From the NCBI GenBank assembly GCA_030765045.1, contig CM060962.1:94558912-94622911 (forward strand): a stretch of 64,000 bases of DNA. Reading direction: 5' to 3'. This DNA is from Tenodera sinensis (lineage: Eukaryota > Arthropoda > Insecta > Mantodea > Mantidae). Made by a program: the position numbers and the translations under genes. A model generated the notes under the pieces. It worked only from the letters and a program-made list of their open reading frames with translations, was not told the origin of the DNA and made no database searches. This document shows, in pieces, positions 1-11,841 of the stretch; within the stretch, counting starts at the first letter, position 1; each line of letters begins with the position of its first letter.

Positions 1-856
1 GCGTTACCACCTAAGTCCCCTCACTCAGTCAATTAAATTTCTGTATTTTTTCAAGCGTTTCGTTTAAGTGTTGTGTTTAAAATAATTGTATACACATTTT
101 AAAAATATTTAGCATGCATGCTTTTGTTAAAGTACTAATATGCTATAGAAGCACTACTGTTGCTTATAAACTTAAGGCACATAAGCACGTATGCAACTGG
201 AATTCTGTGCTCTGTTAACCTAGTTAATCTTTAAAGCTTATTTGCCAACGAGGCGAAATCCGGAAACTAATGGGCATAGAATTGGAGCCTCTACCTCAGA
301 AATGGTGTTAGGTTCCAGATGCTCTACCACTTTGCACTCTCTCTAGAAATTCTTACCTTAAAGTTGTTACCCGGCTTCAACATCAGATGTGACCTTGTAA
401 CCTTCGCCCTTTCATCCTAGCAACTTTCCTTTCCGAATATGCCTCTGCAATATTAACACCTTCGCGACACCTTGACTTGCTTGCTCTTGCTCAGAATATC
501 TCTGCAGCTATATTTCAGTCCTTAAAGTCACTGCCAAAAGTTAATAATGTGATGCAATGCTAAAACTTTATTGCACTGTTTTATTCTGACAAAAATATCT
601 ACATAATAAAACGGTACTTCGCAAGGAGACACAAAATAAATTTATATAACATATATTTCACAAAAGCTATGTCAACCAAGAGTATCTATATACTTGCCCC
701 CCCCCCTCTCTCTCTCTCTCATTTAAGCAGTTATGAGTGCTACTCCTTTAAAATTATTTTTCTAGGTGACACTGTTTTAATCCAGTCCCATTTATGCTGT
801 CCTATAGAAAGTTGAATTTTCTGCATTTAGTGCCGGTAGGCTTACCTACCCGAGTT
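1..856. other. Unassigned AT-rich DNA
   Basis: No gene or recognisable element seen. It contains a C-run passing into a TC microsatellite at 697-720. Confidence 0.5.
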
Positions 857-1090
857 GTGCCCGCCTTGGTAGCGTGATGGTTAGGGTGTCTGCCTCACGT
901 TCAAGAGGTCGTGAGTTCGAATCTCGCTTAGGGTAAGTTATCCGGGTAAGGTTTTTTCCGAGGTTTTCCCTTATCCTGAGAAGACGAATGTCGGGTAACT
1001 TAAAGCTCCATGGACATCGGCCTCATTTGAGCATCATTTCATTCATTCGTCCGATATGACACAATGTTGGAGGACGTTAATTAAAAAAAA
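857..1090 (+). repeat. tRNA-derived SINE, family A, with target-site duplications
   Basis: The 5' part is a tRNA-like head with an A-box-like stretch (TAGCGTGATGGTTAGGGTG) and a B box (GAGTTCGAATCTC). A body follows that contains CCGGGTAAGG, the GAAGACGAATGTCGGGTAAC block and CATTCATTCGTCCGATATGA, ending in a short poly-A. The 9-bp sequence ACCCGAGTT lies immediately before (848-856) and after (1091-1099), the expected target-site duplication of LINE-driven insertion. Two more copies lie at 55406-55650 and 61757-61988 on the other strand. It is not a functional tRNA gene, because the head runs straight into the SINE body with no mature 3' end. Confidence 0.9.
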
Positions 1091-1099
1091 ACCCGAGTT

Positions 1100-2254
1100 C
1101 TTTGCCTATTTCATTGCAGTGAGTGCGCCAATTAAATCACTTGACTTTTTATGTAAGTATGTAACAGAGCAAATATGGAATCTTATATTTTATATTTAAT
1201 TTGTACTATTTAACTTCACCTGAGTCTCCACTTCCTTTTTATTTGTTTGTTTACTTAGAATTAAACTCCTAAGATACCAATTTAAGATCAAAATCAAGCG
1301 TGGATAATCGAGGACCAATTCGGCACCAAGATTAATGTTGGTAACCTTGCCATTGAAAACATGTGCAACAGCTTTCAATAAATTATTAATTTTATTTCCC
1401 ATAAGTAGTATTTCTAATACTCGTCATTACCCAAGAAAAGTGTTCTGCAATTTACATATGTGAAGTATACTGGAGAACCTCAGAAGTAAAACTAGTTTAC
1501 CTCATCTGGTGTTTTCAAAACTCTTTCTCGCTCTCCATAGTCTAAGAAAAATGCCGCAATTTTATCGCATCATACAATAGTTAAATGCTAGCTCAGATTC
1601 TGCATTTTATCTGACAAGCAGAGACCACAATGGCTGCGTGTATGGTGACAGAAAAAGCCTTGAGCCACCGAGTTTGGGGAAAATTAATATAGAATTTAGT
1701 AATTGAGGTACCTGCTCTAAATTGGATAGTTTTTGAGACTAAGGGAACCCTGAAATGATGTTTTAGCCTGTTTGGTCAGAAAAATAGACTTTTGGAATTT
1801 TATTGCAAAAAACGCACCATACCTTAAACAATATATCTGCGAAGTTTTAATCCCCTAGTGAGGGGGAATATATCCCTTGAACGCCATTTTTAAAGTGGTG
1901 CGCCACTGCCTCTACGTTTTAAATGGCCATGTCCACACCTTCCATTTAACTTTAAACTCATTTTTTTCAGAAACATTTCTTTTGTTACTTTCTCATATTC
2001 GTAATATATCTCCTCCTACAAAAATTTAGCTGGAGGTCTAAAAATGTTTTGCAATACAGTTCAGAATATGCGTACTAAAATGTCTGTTTGGAATTTTGAT
2101 ATTGGTTATACCTTTTCCTATAACATAATGAACATAATAATGCGCCGTCTTAACGAAATATTTACACTTTGTGGTATTGACAATTGTTTAAAGAAAAACT
2201 ACTCATGAAAATTTCTATCCTTAATTTGTTACAAAGGTAATAAGAGAAAGTTTG
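1100..2254. other. Unassigned
   Basis: AT-rich sequence with no supported gene. The only reading frame over 60 codons (1196-1402, minus) has no recognisable motif. Confidence 0.5.
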
Positions 2255-2960
2255 AAAAAATCTAATATGTTGCACTCACATGACCTTCTCTACTCTTGTA
2301 CTAACTATTCTTACAAACTCTTATTCCTCTTTCTTCTTCGTGTTAGTTGAAATAAACATTTGCAGAAATTATCTTATTGTATTCTTGTAGGTACAAGGAG
2401 AATATGGGAATGATATCGATAGTCAAATCTTTTAAAGCCTTCAAATTCCGTTCTCTTTGCACGGTTAACATAAAAAAATGAATAACGATGTTCCATTTGA
2501 CAGAAGTGTAAGTTTTCCAAAATTGACACAAAAACAAGGAATATCTCCAAAATGGTTCACTCTACAAAAAGTTATTTAGAGATAAATTGTGTGTTTTACA
2601 AAGATCTACATTTTTGTACAGTAAGATTTAGTCCATCTCTTACGGTTTACCAGTTATGCAAAAGTCATCCAGAGTAAATAGGACTACATGGGCTATAGCT
2701 AGAAAATACAAGATATACATTTCATTAGGCATAAACATCTCAAAAATATGGCATTCTAATCAAAATCGTTACAGCAATGTTCAAGAAAATCAAAATTTTC
2801 GGAAAATTTTCCATGTGAAAGGTAGTTTAGGGTGGAGGAACTTTGTTCAAAATCTTGTGTCGCACTCTTGAAATACATTACACTGAAATACCAATTTTGG
2901 TTTTTAACCGACTTCTTGTTTTTGAGTTAAGCGTCCACAGGCTGGCAGATACGCGCACGG
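2255..2960 (+). repeat. Dispersed repeat R1, copy a
   Basis: The block runs from TTGCACTCACATGACCTTC through GTTTACCAGTTATGCAAAAG and GGTTTTTAACCGACTTCTTG to about 2960. Recognisably homologous blocks occur at 9760-10090 (inverted), 57281-57920 (inverted) and 60010-61700 (same orientation, split by a hAT element). No conserved protein frame, terminal inverted repeat or LTR was found, so the family is left unclassified. The copies differ by many substitutions, so they look old. Confidence 0.7.
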
Positions 2961-5006
2961 AGATCTTTTCCTAAAAACTTTTTTTTTTTTTTTTAATTCA
3001 AGGGGCCTCAAATGATATATTTCCGCTGAAAACTCCACATCAAACTTTTGGGCGGAATACAATACATTCTCTACTTAGGTAGTAGAGAAAGTAAAAAGTA
3101 AACCTGTTGTAGGAGATATACCCAATAAAATGGACATAAATTAATATATCAAGAATGTGTTTGTATATTGAAATGAAATTTAGTACACCCATTTCCTTAG
3201 TTGCTGCAAGCGCCTCTAAGTTCAATACTTCAGGATATCACCTTTCCACTTCGTTGTACCCTTAAGTTTAAATAATATTGTATTTACAATCTTCACTGCC
3301 ATATTTCATGGGTCCTAAACTGTAAGTATAACAATTTGTACCAAACGGTAAAAGCTTCAAATTTTCGTGAAGGTTTGAGAATACGAATTGGGGCCAGCAT
3401 TTTCAACGTTAGTTTAGTTGATAACGTTTACCGTTGAGCTACAATTTTTCGTCCAGATATATCAAGCAATTAAGGGCTAACATTTGAAAAGGGTAGCCAG
3501 CATGTGGCTTTCGCTTATTAATAAATTTCATTTTTTTTTCAATACAAATAGTAGGTGTTAAAAATACGGTAGTGGTTCATTTGAAATTTGTTATGTAGCC
3601 TACTTCAGCCGAACCTTACAGCGGTCCTTGATTAAACGACGTATAGCTTTAGTAACGGGTGGTCTTGTAAATTCAGGCTTCTGTATAAAGAGAATTTGGA
3701 AGAAGTAGCTAAAGTGTAGCTAAGGCTGAGAAAATCGACAACCTATTTTGCTATATATTTCATTGTATACACCCTTTTGCATGCAGGTTTGTATTTTGAA
3801 ATTTTCTCTGACAGACATTGCTTTATATAAGGCGGTTTAACAGCATCTGGTGACGCGAGTAATCACCACACATTTAAAACACTTCACCACTCTCGGAACA
3901 GATCCTAGTGGAAGAAGCGGATCTGCGCAATTATCAAAAGTTTAGTGTCCATGTATGGATGGGTATTGTGATTGAGATTTGTTATTTAGGTGGATATTTG
4001 CTAAATAACACAAGGATAGGCAAATACCGTGTCATTGTTATGCAAGCTACAATATTTGAAGATCTATTGTAGTTTGATATGCTGTTAATTAAGTTACAGT
4101 TAGAAAGCTTTTGTGCATTCTGTAGAAATTAGAAAATACGGGAGACCTAAAGCAGATTTGAAATGTAGTGTATTTAAGACCTATAGGTAATTTATTGATC
4201 ATTAGTGCAACTTGGTGTGATTGCGATATAGCGACTTTGAGAGATCTTGACAAGAGCTAGAATGGCTGTTATAATATCCGAATACTATAGAATGCAACTC
4301 AGGAAACCCAAGATTTTGTAACTTTTCCGCAAAAAGAAGTCCAACAATGATCCACGTCAAAGTATGGGGGAGATCCAGTTCGTCAAACCAGCCAAACAAT
4401 CTAAGTGACTACTGTGAAGTGCGCAGAGGACATTACTACTGTGATAATAGCATTTATTACGCCATTGGTCAATGGCAGGTAGAGTATGCTAGACACATGA
4501 CCAATTAAAGTTAAACTATACGGATAATATTTCTTCTTAGTACACTTCCTTTTAATCTATATGAATCATTGTGCCAAATCGCAAAGCGCATGCTTATAAT
4601 AATTACAATTAAAAGATGGTGCGCCTTGGCAGTCAAAATATTGCTAATGTAACAGAAGCTGGAGAAATCCCTGAAAAAAGAAGAAAAGAAAAAACAAAAG
4701 AAAAACAGAATATTGTGTGAAACCGATCTTCAGAACTGTGATAGAGAAATTATATAATTAATGACTCAGTTAATAACAAAGAGATTACTTTTATTCTATA
4801 GGACTGGGTTTATAACAAGGGGAGAAGGAACGTGAGTTACAAATAGGAATAGTAAAATGATCTGGAAAATAACAGCTAGACTGATACAAGAAAATTTGTA
4901 AAATGAGCATAGTAGAAGAAAATATTCTTTTACAGACCTCTCTTTTAAAGGAAGAGAATATCAGCTCATCGGGTTAACAGGAGTCGCTAGTGCGAGTTCC
5001 ATTAAA
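2961..5006. other. Unassigned
   Basis: There is a T-run at 2979-2994. No gene or recognised element is seen. The short minus-strand frames at 3040-3225 and 4202-4399 carry no identifiable motif. Confidence 0.5.
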
Positions 5007-5384
5007 CCACACCTGAACGTAAGCAATGAACGTCACTCCAGCATAATCCAACATTACAGGGAAACAGTTGCACCAGTACCAGTAATCACACCGTCAATTT
5101 AAAAACCCAAGGATCAATTATAAATTATAGCAACTTTACAATCAATAATTATTACTAAATGTATTCCCTAACCTGGATCACCTGCAACTTAGTTATAACT
5201 ATTTCATATTTTATTTCAATAAAAGCATACTATTATTTTTAAAATCCCATGCATTCGTTCACCTTTGGCAAGCATGCATCATCATCTACAATGCAGTGAC
5301 TGACAACTATATCTGGCGTTGTACTAGGCAAGGGAAGGTAATTACTAGGTTTCTACGAAGATGTAACTTTGGTTTCAAACTCAT
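5007..5384. repeat. 378-bp tandem duplication, unit 1
   Basis: The unit begins CCACACCTGAACGTAAGC and ends GGTTTCAAACTCAT. It is followed directly by unit 2, which starts at 5385 with the same sequence. The copies are nearly identical: the difference I noticed is AGCATAATCC here against AGCATGATCC in unit 2. This unit is the uninterrupted reference that shows where unit 2 was invaded. Confidence 0.9.
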
Positions 5385-6371
5385 CCACACCTGAACGTAA
5401 GCAATGAACGTCACTCCAGCATGATCCAACATTACAGGGAAACAGTTGCACCAGTACCAGTAATCACACCGTCAATTGTAGCAGTTTTTCTGTATAGCGC
5501 TTATGATATACAAAATATAGCAAAGTTACAAAATCCATTAATAGCAAAGGGTTAAGAATATGTACCACAGGTGAAGGGATGCCAAAAAGGCACTACCAAG
5601 GGTCATTAGCGAACGTCCCAAACATTAACGTAAACGAGATACAATTAGTTTGGCAAGGTCTTCAACATAAGGAAAAAAGAGCCTGCTATTGTATTTTTAC
5701 CAAGTATCGGAAACCCGAGGGGTTTCGCCAGAGGGCAAAGTCTTGACTTAATGAAGTGAGGGCCATTATGGATGTTTGGGAAGCTAAAAGCATATAATGA
5801 CTGAGGACAGTAGGAGACAGGCATCGTTACGAGGCAGAGATACATGTAAGCAACACGGTGAAAGTTCGTTCCAGCGTTACGTTAAACTGCATATTTCATT
5901 CTATTTAAAATTGTTCAGCAAAGCTTAAATGTGTAAAAATAAAACAAATAAAGAGTTCTAACAAAACTACAATATCGCTCTCTGTAACCACCACGGATAC
6001 CCGAGATTAAGACTGATGTGTGAGCAGCCGTAGGCACCCATAATACGAAGCAGTCGATCGAGTGATATAAAAAATGCTTCACAATTTAAAAACCCAAGGA
6101 TCAATTATAAATTATAGCAACTTTACAATCAATAATTATTACTAAATGTATTCCCTAACCTGGATCACCTGCAACTTAGTTATAACTATTTCATATTTTA
6201 TTTCAATAAAAGCATACTATTATTTTTAAAATCCCATGCATTCGTTCACCTTTGGCAAGCATGCATCATCATCTACAATGCAGTGACTGACAACTATATC
6301 TGGCGTTGTACTAGGCAAGGGAAGGTAATTACTAGGTTTCTACGAAGATGTAACTTTGGTTTCAAACTCAT
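5385..6371. repeat. 378-bp tandem duplication, unit 2, interrupted
   Basis: Its total span is 987 bp. Removing a 605-bp insert (5477-6081) and a 4-bp CAAT duplication leaves exactly 378 bp, the length of unit 1. The left part (5385-5476) matches 5007-5098 and the right part (6086-6371) matches the rest of unit 1. Confidence 0.9.
5477..6081. mobile_element. Probable solo LTR (605 bp) inside tandem unit 2
   Basis: The insertion limits are exact, because unit 1 gives the empty site GTCAATTTAAAAACCC. The insert starts TGTAGCAG, ends GCTTCA and is flanked by CAAT on both sides (5473-5476 and 6082-6085). A 5'-TG...CA-3' insert of about 600 bp with a 4-bp target-site duplication is the structure of a solo LTR left after recombination between two LTRs. 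AATAAA-like signals (AAATAAAACAAATAAAG) lie around 5937-5953. The short frames inside it carry no recognisable protein. The orientation is not certain. A non-LTR insert with chance TG/CA ends is the alternative. Confidence 0.7.
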
Positions 6372-6945
6372 GCAAAGCACTATTCGTTAACCTTAATTAA
6401 ATTGACGGAAAACAATCAGCAGTTATACCACTACTGTTAATAATGTTTCGAAACCTTATGTGTCATGTTTGATAAATATGAATGATGAATTCACATTTGA
6501 GCAATAAAAATAACGTACTATTTCTTCTTGTTCGAGGATTATTAAAATTCGTATACAGGTTGTTTCGAAATGATACCGAACGAATATAGCCGTTTCGTAG
6601 TTTATAACTTAACTAGTCCGAATTTTGGTGTCGCAGCTTCGAAATTCTTTTAGGTATAATTTTATGCTGCATCAGATATTATATTATTTTGTGACTAGGC
6701 AGCACAGGAACTACTGGTGTGCGAACCTCAAATGCTGTTATGGGGACGCACCAGCCACGAAATCAAAAGCATCACTCCTTGCTCGTTATCAGTGACCCTA
6801 GCCTAGCTTTCAGGTAATGGGGCAAAGGGCAGTTACTTGTACAAAAGTCGACTAATGACTCACACAGTTGCTTTTCAGCGTAAAACTACTCATTCCGTTC
6901 TAACAGGGATGATTTTGCGCGTACTTACATAGTAAATCCAAGCAA
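6372..6945. other. Unassigned, upstream of the DUF4817 transposase relic
   Basis: At 6556-6583 ACAGGTTGTTTCGAAATGAT and the following bases resemble the left end of a DNA transposon. I could not find its inverted partner downstream, so the element boundary is unproven. Confidence 0.35.
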
Positions 6946-7890
6946 TATGGAGCGCTATACGTACACCGAAATGACGGATATGGTTTTGATGTACCTATGG
7001 AAAAGTTGAACGGAGTTCAACGAACTCACGTCGGATGCATCAAGAACGATTTCCTAATCGACGTGTCCCTCATCATGGCACATTTATGGCAATAGAGCAG
7101 CGCTTAAGGGAATCTGGTAGCTTCAGACCACGGCTGTATAACACGGAACGCAATAGGTCTATAAGGACTGTGCCGTTTGAGGAGCAGGTGCTTAACAGAA
7201 TTGAGGAAGCACCTGAAATTAGTACCCGACAGTTAGTGGTCGAAGTGAGTGTAGATCATCTTGCTATTTGGAAAGTGGTACATGAGCGGAAATTGCATTC
7301 CTGTCGTCCATACAAAGTTCAAGCTCTTCAATCAGCTGATTTACCGAGAAGACAGAAATTTTACCGATGGTTACTGCAGAAATGCGATGCCGATCCGAAT
7401 TTTACAAAGTCAATTTTATTCACGGGCAAAGTGCAACTGACCAGAGGTGGCCTAACTGCAGTGTACCATCAGCATTATTGGGCCGAAGAAGATCTGGGGC
7501 GTTTCATTGAAAGAGGACACCACCATCGATTTGCAATGAATGTCTGGGGAAGTATAGTCTCAGATTGTCCTATCGGACCTTACATGTTACCTGGAAACCT
7601 AGATGGCCCGAAGTATCTCACATTTTTGCAGAACTGTTTGCCAGAAATGTTGGAATCCGTTCTTTAGGAAGAAGGCAAAGCATGATGTATCAAAATGACG
7701 GCGCGGCTCCGCACTTTTTCCTGGAGGTTCGGGAATATTTGAATTCTGTATTCCCAAATAAATGGATCGGTCTGAGTGAAGATCCCCTGCGGCTCGTGGA
7801 GCGAGACCGGGATTTCATCGATGATGTACAGCTACTCACTCGAGGTTTGTGCCTGGAACGAGGTCTATCTACGGCCTCCTGCTTCTGAAC
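6946..7890 (+). pseudogene. Broken transposase of the DUF4817 / IS630-Tc1-mariner-like group
   Basis: This is the relic of a DNA-transposon transposase that would have bound element ends and cut and joined DNA with a DDE/D nuclease. In order: a start-like region (MERYTYTEMTDMVLMYLW, 6946-6999) ending in a stop; after a frameshift, an HTH region with ERFPNRRVPHHGTF and RLRESGSFRPR (7035 on); a second HTH with APEISTRQLVVEV; then VNVWGSI-type core sequence and IGPYMLPGNLDGPKYLTF. After another frameshift come YQNDGAAPHFFLEVREYL and FPNKWIGL (about 7687-7780). The first catalytic D is lost: the family FTDEA motif reads FTGKV. The second D (NDGAAPH) is present and the third is not recognisable. 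It has at least three reading-frame breaks, so it is inactive. A second, different relic of this group lies at 28263-28920. Confidence 0.85.
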
Positions 7891-9759
7891 AGCCTGGTAA
7901 GTTGTTACTACATTTAGTTTGCCTATCACAAAATGAAAGTACCGAGACAATGTTAAGTAAAGTATTTTGTAGAAGTGCCGTTCATGTGCTTTTGTGAAGG
8001 CATATGATACGCTTTTCATTTAATTGTGCAGTAACACAGCTATTAATGCTGTGATCTTGCTTTCATGATCATAATTTCATTATGTAAATACCTGCCATTA
8101 ATTTTCTTCTTGTAAATATTATTTTGTCGGTGTATACTAAGAGTACCACTTTTGATACAGGGCTTATTTGTAAGCACTGTGCAACAACAAAGGATATAGA
8201 CGATAAGTGTAGTTATTTGATATTTTTTGACAACGCTAAGCTTTTTATGTACCAAAATTGATATATTTTATGTAGTTATGCATTTTATAACCACAATCGG
8301 ATTTTCTATACCCTCTGTGCATGTTTGTAATTATGTACTCGTATGTTTTGACATGTTTTATTTCTATTCTTTATTTTTTCCTTACGAAGTTTCAGAAGTC
8401 AATTCTATCCTAATCCTAATCCTTACACTGTGTACGAGACACTACAGACATCTAACTGCTAATAATTTAGATTCTTTTAGTAAAACAAGCTAGTATTTAT
8501 TAACTTCAAGGAGTGAAAAGAATATTTATGTATTTTTAATAGTCATGGATTTAATGTGCTTAATGGAGCTATTGAACTATCCACGAAACAAGGTAAGGTA
8601 AAAATAGTACACAACAATATTTTCAAACTTCACACATTACTCGAAACTGGCTGCCACTTCTAGAAATAAGTCAACCGGGGTGGAACCAGTGAGGCAGAAG
8701 AAACACGCTCAAAAAACATACACCAAAACATCTCATGCATAACAGGGAGATAAAATTACTCTGAAAGCAATTCGAGGAGGAGATATCGGATACATTATTG
8801 ATTGACTGTATCGGGTGTTTATGGAGTAGGAGCGTGAACTTCATCGGGAATTTAAAACTTTTTCTGTGGAAAAAAATATTCCTTTCGTATGCGTCTAAGT
8901 ACAGTAAAGTTGATAAATTTTAGCAGTGATTAACGAATCATTCTAATACAATAAGTAAAGAATTCAAGATACACCTATTAGCTTTATAAAGGGTAATGTG
9001 GCAATAATTGGTTGGATTCTGCCTTTAAACAACTGAAAGACTCGCGGTTGCTAAGATGATTGGTCAAGATCTGTGTCTATTGCCTTTGGGCAGTAAATAT
9101 CCTTGACCTAGTACTTTGACTTTGGGAAAACGCTTATTATTACACATACCTCGCTTCAGAACCAAGTGTATAAATCCTGAATTTCTTTTCGAGGTTGAGG
9201 ATACTAAATACGATAAAAAGCTCCCCAAATATATTTTCATCCTTTTCTCTATAACCAGTAAGGAAATACACAATTGTCACTAATAAGGTGCAGTGTGTTT
9301 GAATAGTTTCTTTCCAGTGAAAAAGAGCAACCATCCTTCAATTATAGTTTCTATAGGTTGCGAAAAGTATAAAATATGGTGCACATGTTTTTATGAAAGC
9401 ACACACATATTTCATGTAATAATGTACTTATGGCATAATGGTATGGCATTTATGTGGGTTATGCAAACAGATCTATAATATACGTTTTAATGCAAATTTG
9501 ACAAATGTCTTGAAAGCTATAGTCCAGCGATGGCCAACCTTGTCCTTTTGGAGACGCTTAGGTAATTAATTAGCTGCTGCTTCCCCATCTCCGACCTTCA
9601 GTGGGAGGGTGCGTTGGCTAGTGCCTGTGACGTGTAAAATCAAGCAGACGGTCAATATCCGCTGACGGACACAAACAGGTGATTCCACAGCAGTTTCTAA
9701 GTCATACCTTGCATTTTATGGGAATGTCCTTAGAAGACCTATTCATTCTGGACGATTTT
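7891..9759. other. Unassigned
   Basis: The first part may be the decayed 3' end of the transposase element. The rest is AT-rich DNA with no supported gene. CCAGCGATGGCCAACC at 9524-9539 looks like a hAT-type terminal sequence, but no partner was found. Confidence 0.4.
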
Positions 9760-10090
9760 TGCCCAAACAGTAAGACAGGCAAAGGCTTACTACATAAAAA
9801 AAATTGGATCTCGTTAAAACACGCAATCTTTGTTAAATATTTCTTTTTTTCTTTTGAGTGAACCATTTTCCACATATTCTTTATTATTTGTTTGAATTTG
9901 CCACTACTTATACTTTTTTCAAATAGAAATAGGTTATTCGTCTTTTTCATCTTTTGGTTTTGCAAAGACAACGGAATTTCAAAGGCATCGCATAGCAGCC
10001 AGCTCTTAAAACACTACACTATCAACTAAAGTCTACTGTATTCCTATATTCCCCTTGAACCTACAAGAAAATTAGAAATAAAAGTAATTT
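9760..10090 (-). repeat. Dispersed repeat R1, copy b (inverted)
   Basis: It aligns with 57590-57860. Shared stretches include CTCGTTAAAACAC / CTTGTTAAAACAC, ACTTATACTTTT and GCAAAGACAACGGAATTTCAAAG / GCAAAGACAACTTAATTTC. The block is diverged and probably truncated on its left side. Confidence 0.6.
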
Positions 10091-10179
10091 CTGATAATGC
10101 TTATGTCGATTAGTAGATAGAGAAATAAGCATTTGTAAGAATAGTGTATATATGAGTGAGTATAGCTCTACAGATATTT

Positions 10180-10400
10180 GCGAAGAGTTTCTCCAAATTG
10201 AGCTATATTAAAAGCATGTATCGCAATAAGTTATGTGGCGATTACTTGCTGGGACTTTTAAGGCTATGACTTTGTGTCCAAATATTGTTAGACTTCTTAA
10301 ATGTAAAACCAAAGAAGTCACTAATGCGTAGATGTTTATGGTGTAAGATTGGACATCGCTGCTATATTCCGTAAGTAGGCAGAATGCTTTGATCACCATG
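10180..10400. repeat. Dispersed repeat R3, copy 1
   Basis: It aligns in the same orientation with 56380-56565. Shared blocks include TTTCTCCAAATT, CCAAATATTG and CCAAAGAAGTCACTAAT. On the minus strand both copies can be read as ISDFFG...NIW...LNLEKLFA, but each has a stop at the same place just before LNLEKLFA, which argues against coding. The element type is unknown. Confidence 0.6.
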
Positions 10401-11294
10401 AAGTCTTAGATTCGAATAGTGGAACAAACCATAGAAATAGAAACATGAGTGGAAACTGTATACAATGACATTATTTTGTAGCTATAGTTCAGTCTACACG
10501 TATTGGCTTGTGTGGTTCCTTAATAGAAATAAGGAATTACCTTATTACTGCTATATATTCTCACCTGCCAGATTTGGTCTACAATATGACGCTTGATATA
10601 TTCTTTAAAAATATTCCCACACGAATATTGGCCGCAATCACAAATTTTAAGTTGCATTTAATGTAAGCTATGTATGCCTTAGAGTAGATCCTCTTAGAGT
10701 GCCAGGAGTATTTAAACAGCATTAATAATTTAAGCTATACTAATTTTATAGCTACACAGCCGGTAACAACAATAATAGTGTTATAACTGTAGTCTTTGAT
10801 TTAGTTTAATTTAGCATGAATCATAGTTCCTTGCAACTGTCCAAGTAGTTTAAGTAGTCCAAGAAACATATTACCTGAAGGATCCGGAGGATGCAAATCT
10901 TGCAGTCCCACTAATATCTCTGCAATAATACTAAAAGGGTTAATACTTTTTTTGAACATTAATACAAAGATCATGGGTGTAGCAATTTATTGTTGTCTTT
11001 ACAATTGTACTTTGCTTTTATGGATTTAAAGTGTGTGCGTCAATGAAACGCTGAATAGGAAAGACGTAAGAGCACACATTAACCTTAAATTTCGTACTTA
11101 ACTATGCAGTTCCTTCTGCAAACTTTTAACAACGAGGCCTCCCTTTTAACTGATTTGAGGCCTCCCTTTTAACTGCTTTATAGCCCACACTAAATATTGA
11201 ATGATCCAAATAACTATTATAAGTTTTTATTCAAAAAAAAGCCCCAGTCTAGTGCAGTAACGATTACTAAATCAATTTTAGTGAGCAGTGCTGT
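10401..11294. other. Unassigned, with a 23-bp tandem duplicate
   Basis: No gene seen. GAGGCCTCCCTTTTAACTG occurs twice in tandem at 11134 and 11157 (period 23 bp). Confidence 0.5.
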
Positions 11295-11560
11295 ATGTCG
11301 TCACAGGATTTCGACACACACAATTTCCCTACACGTCCAACCCCAACTCATAGACTCTGTGAAGGAAACAACGAACGTGAAACTGACAATTTCACAAGAG
11401 CGCAAAACCAAGAAACTAACTTTGGCGCCAATTCTGCGACAAGTACCAACCCAAACAATGAAAATCCGGGAAAGTAACTCCCAAATTTACGCTCTGGATG
11501 ATGACTCGGTGATGCAGGCAGAGGGGAAACCATTGGCAAATTAATTAGCGAACCCGCAGT
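11295..11560 (+). pseudogene. Possible gag C-terminal / gag-pol spacer of a Ty3/gypsy relic
   Basis: A frame at 11295-11477 is rich in N, T, Q and charged residues and lies directly upstream of the protease piece. That is the position and composition expected for the end of gag. I see no zinc knuckle (CCHC). The call rests on position and composition only. Confidence 0.3.
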
Positions 11561-11595
11561 CTAAAAAGGAACTAATTAACCCACCACAAGTAGTA

Positions 11596-11841
11596 TTGAA
11601 AGTATGGGACCACAGTTATACAGTGTTATTAGACACCCGGATTAGCATGTCAGTTATTTCAGAAGTTTTTCAAGAACCGTTTACACTCCATCGAATTGAA
11701 TATTTGAACGTTAGTAATGTATATTGTAGCACGGCTATAGGGAAAGACAGAGATAGGGTTAAATATCAAGCGCTAATAGAAGCATGTATAGATGATTGGG
11801 AATTTGACCTCAGTGCATTGGTAATACAGCGAGAAAATTAA
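11596..11841 (+). pseudogene. Retroelement aspartic protease relic (Ty3/gypsy-like)
   Basis: The frame contains VLLDTRISMSVISE. This matches the retropepsin active-site region, in which a hydrophobic run is followed by DTG or DSG and then a serine/isoleucine-rich turn. Here the catalytic glycine is replaced by R (DTR), so the enzyme would be dead. In a living element this protease would cut the Gag-Pol polyprotein. It lies about 370 bp upstream of the RT piece, which is the normal gypsy order (protease, RT, RNase H, integrase). The sequence between (11842-12212) is lysine- and glutamate-rich and frame-broken, with nothing recognisable. Confidence 0.65.

Noticed and set aside
857..1090. A functional tRNA gene (also the other tRNA-like heads in the window)
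   Set aside because: A and B boxes are present, but each continues into a SINE body, and several have target-site duplications; no mature tRNA 3' end or terminator is at the right place.
9524..9540. hAT-type terminal sequence CCAGCGATGGCCAACC
   Set aside because: No inverted partner or 8-bp duplication was found within the next few kb.
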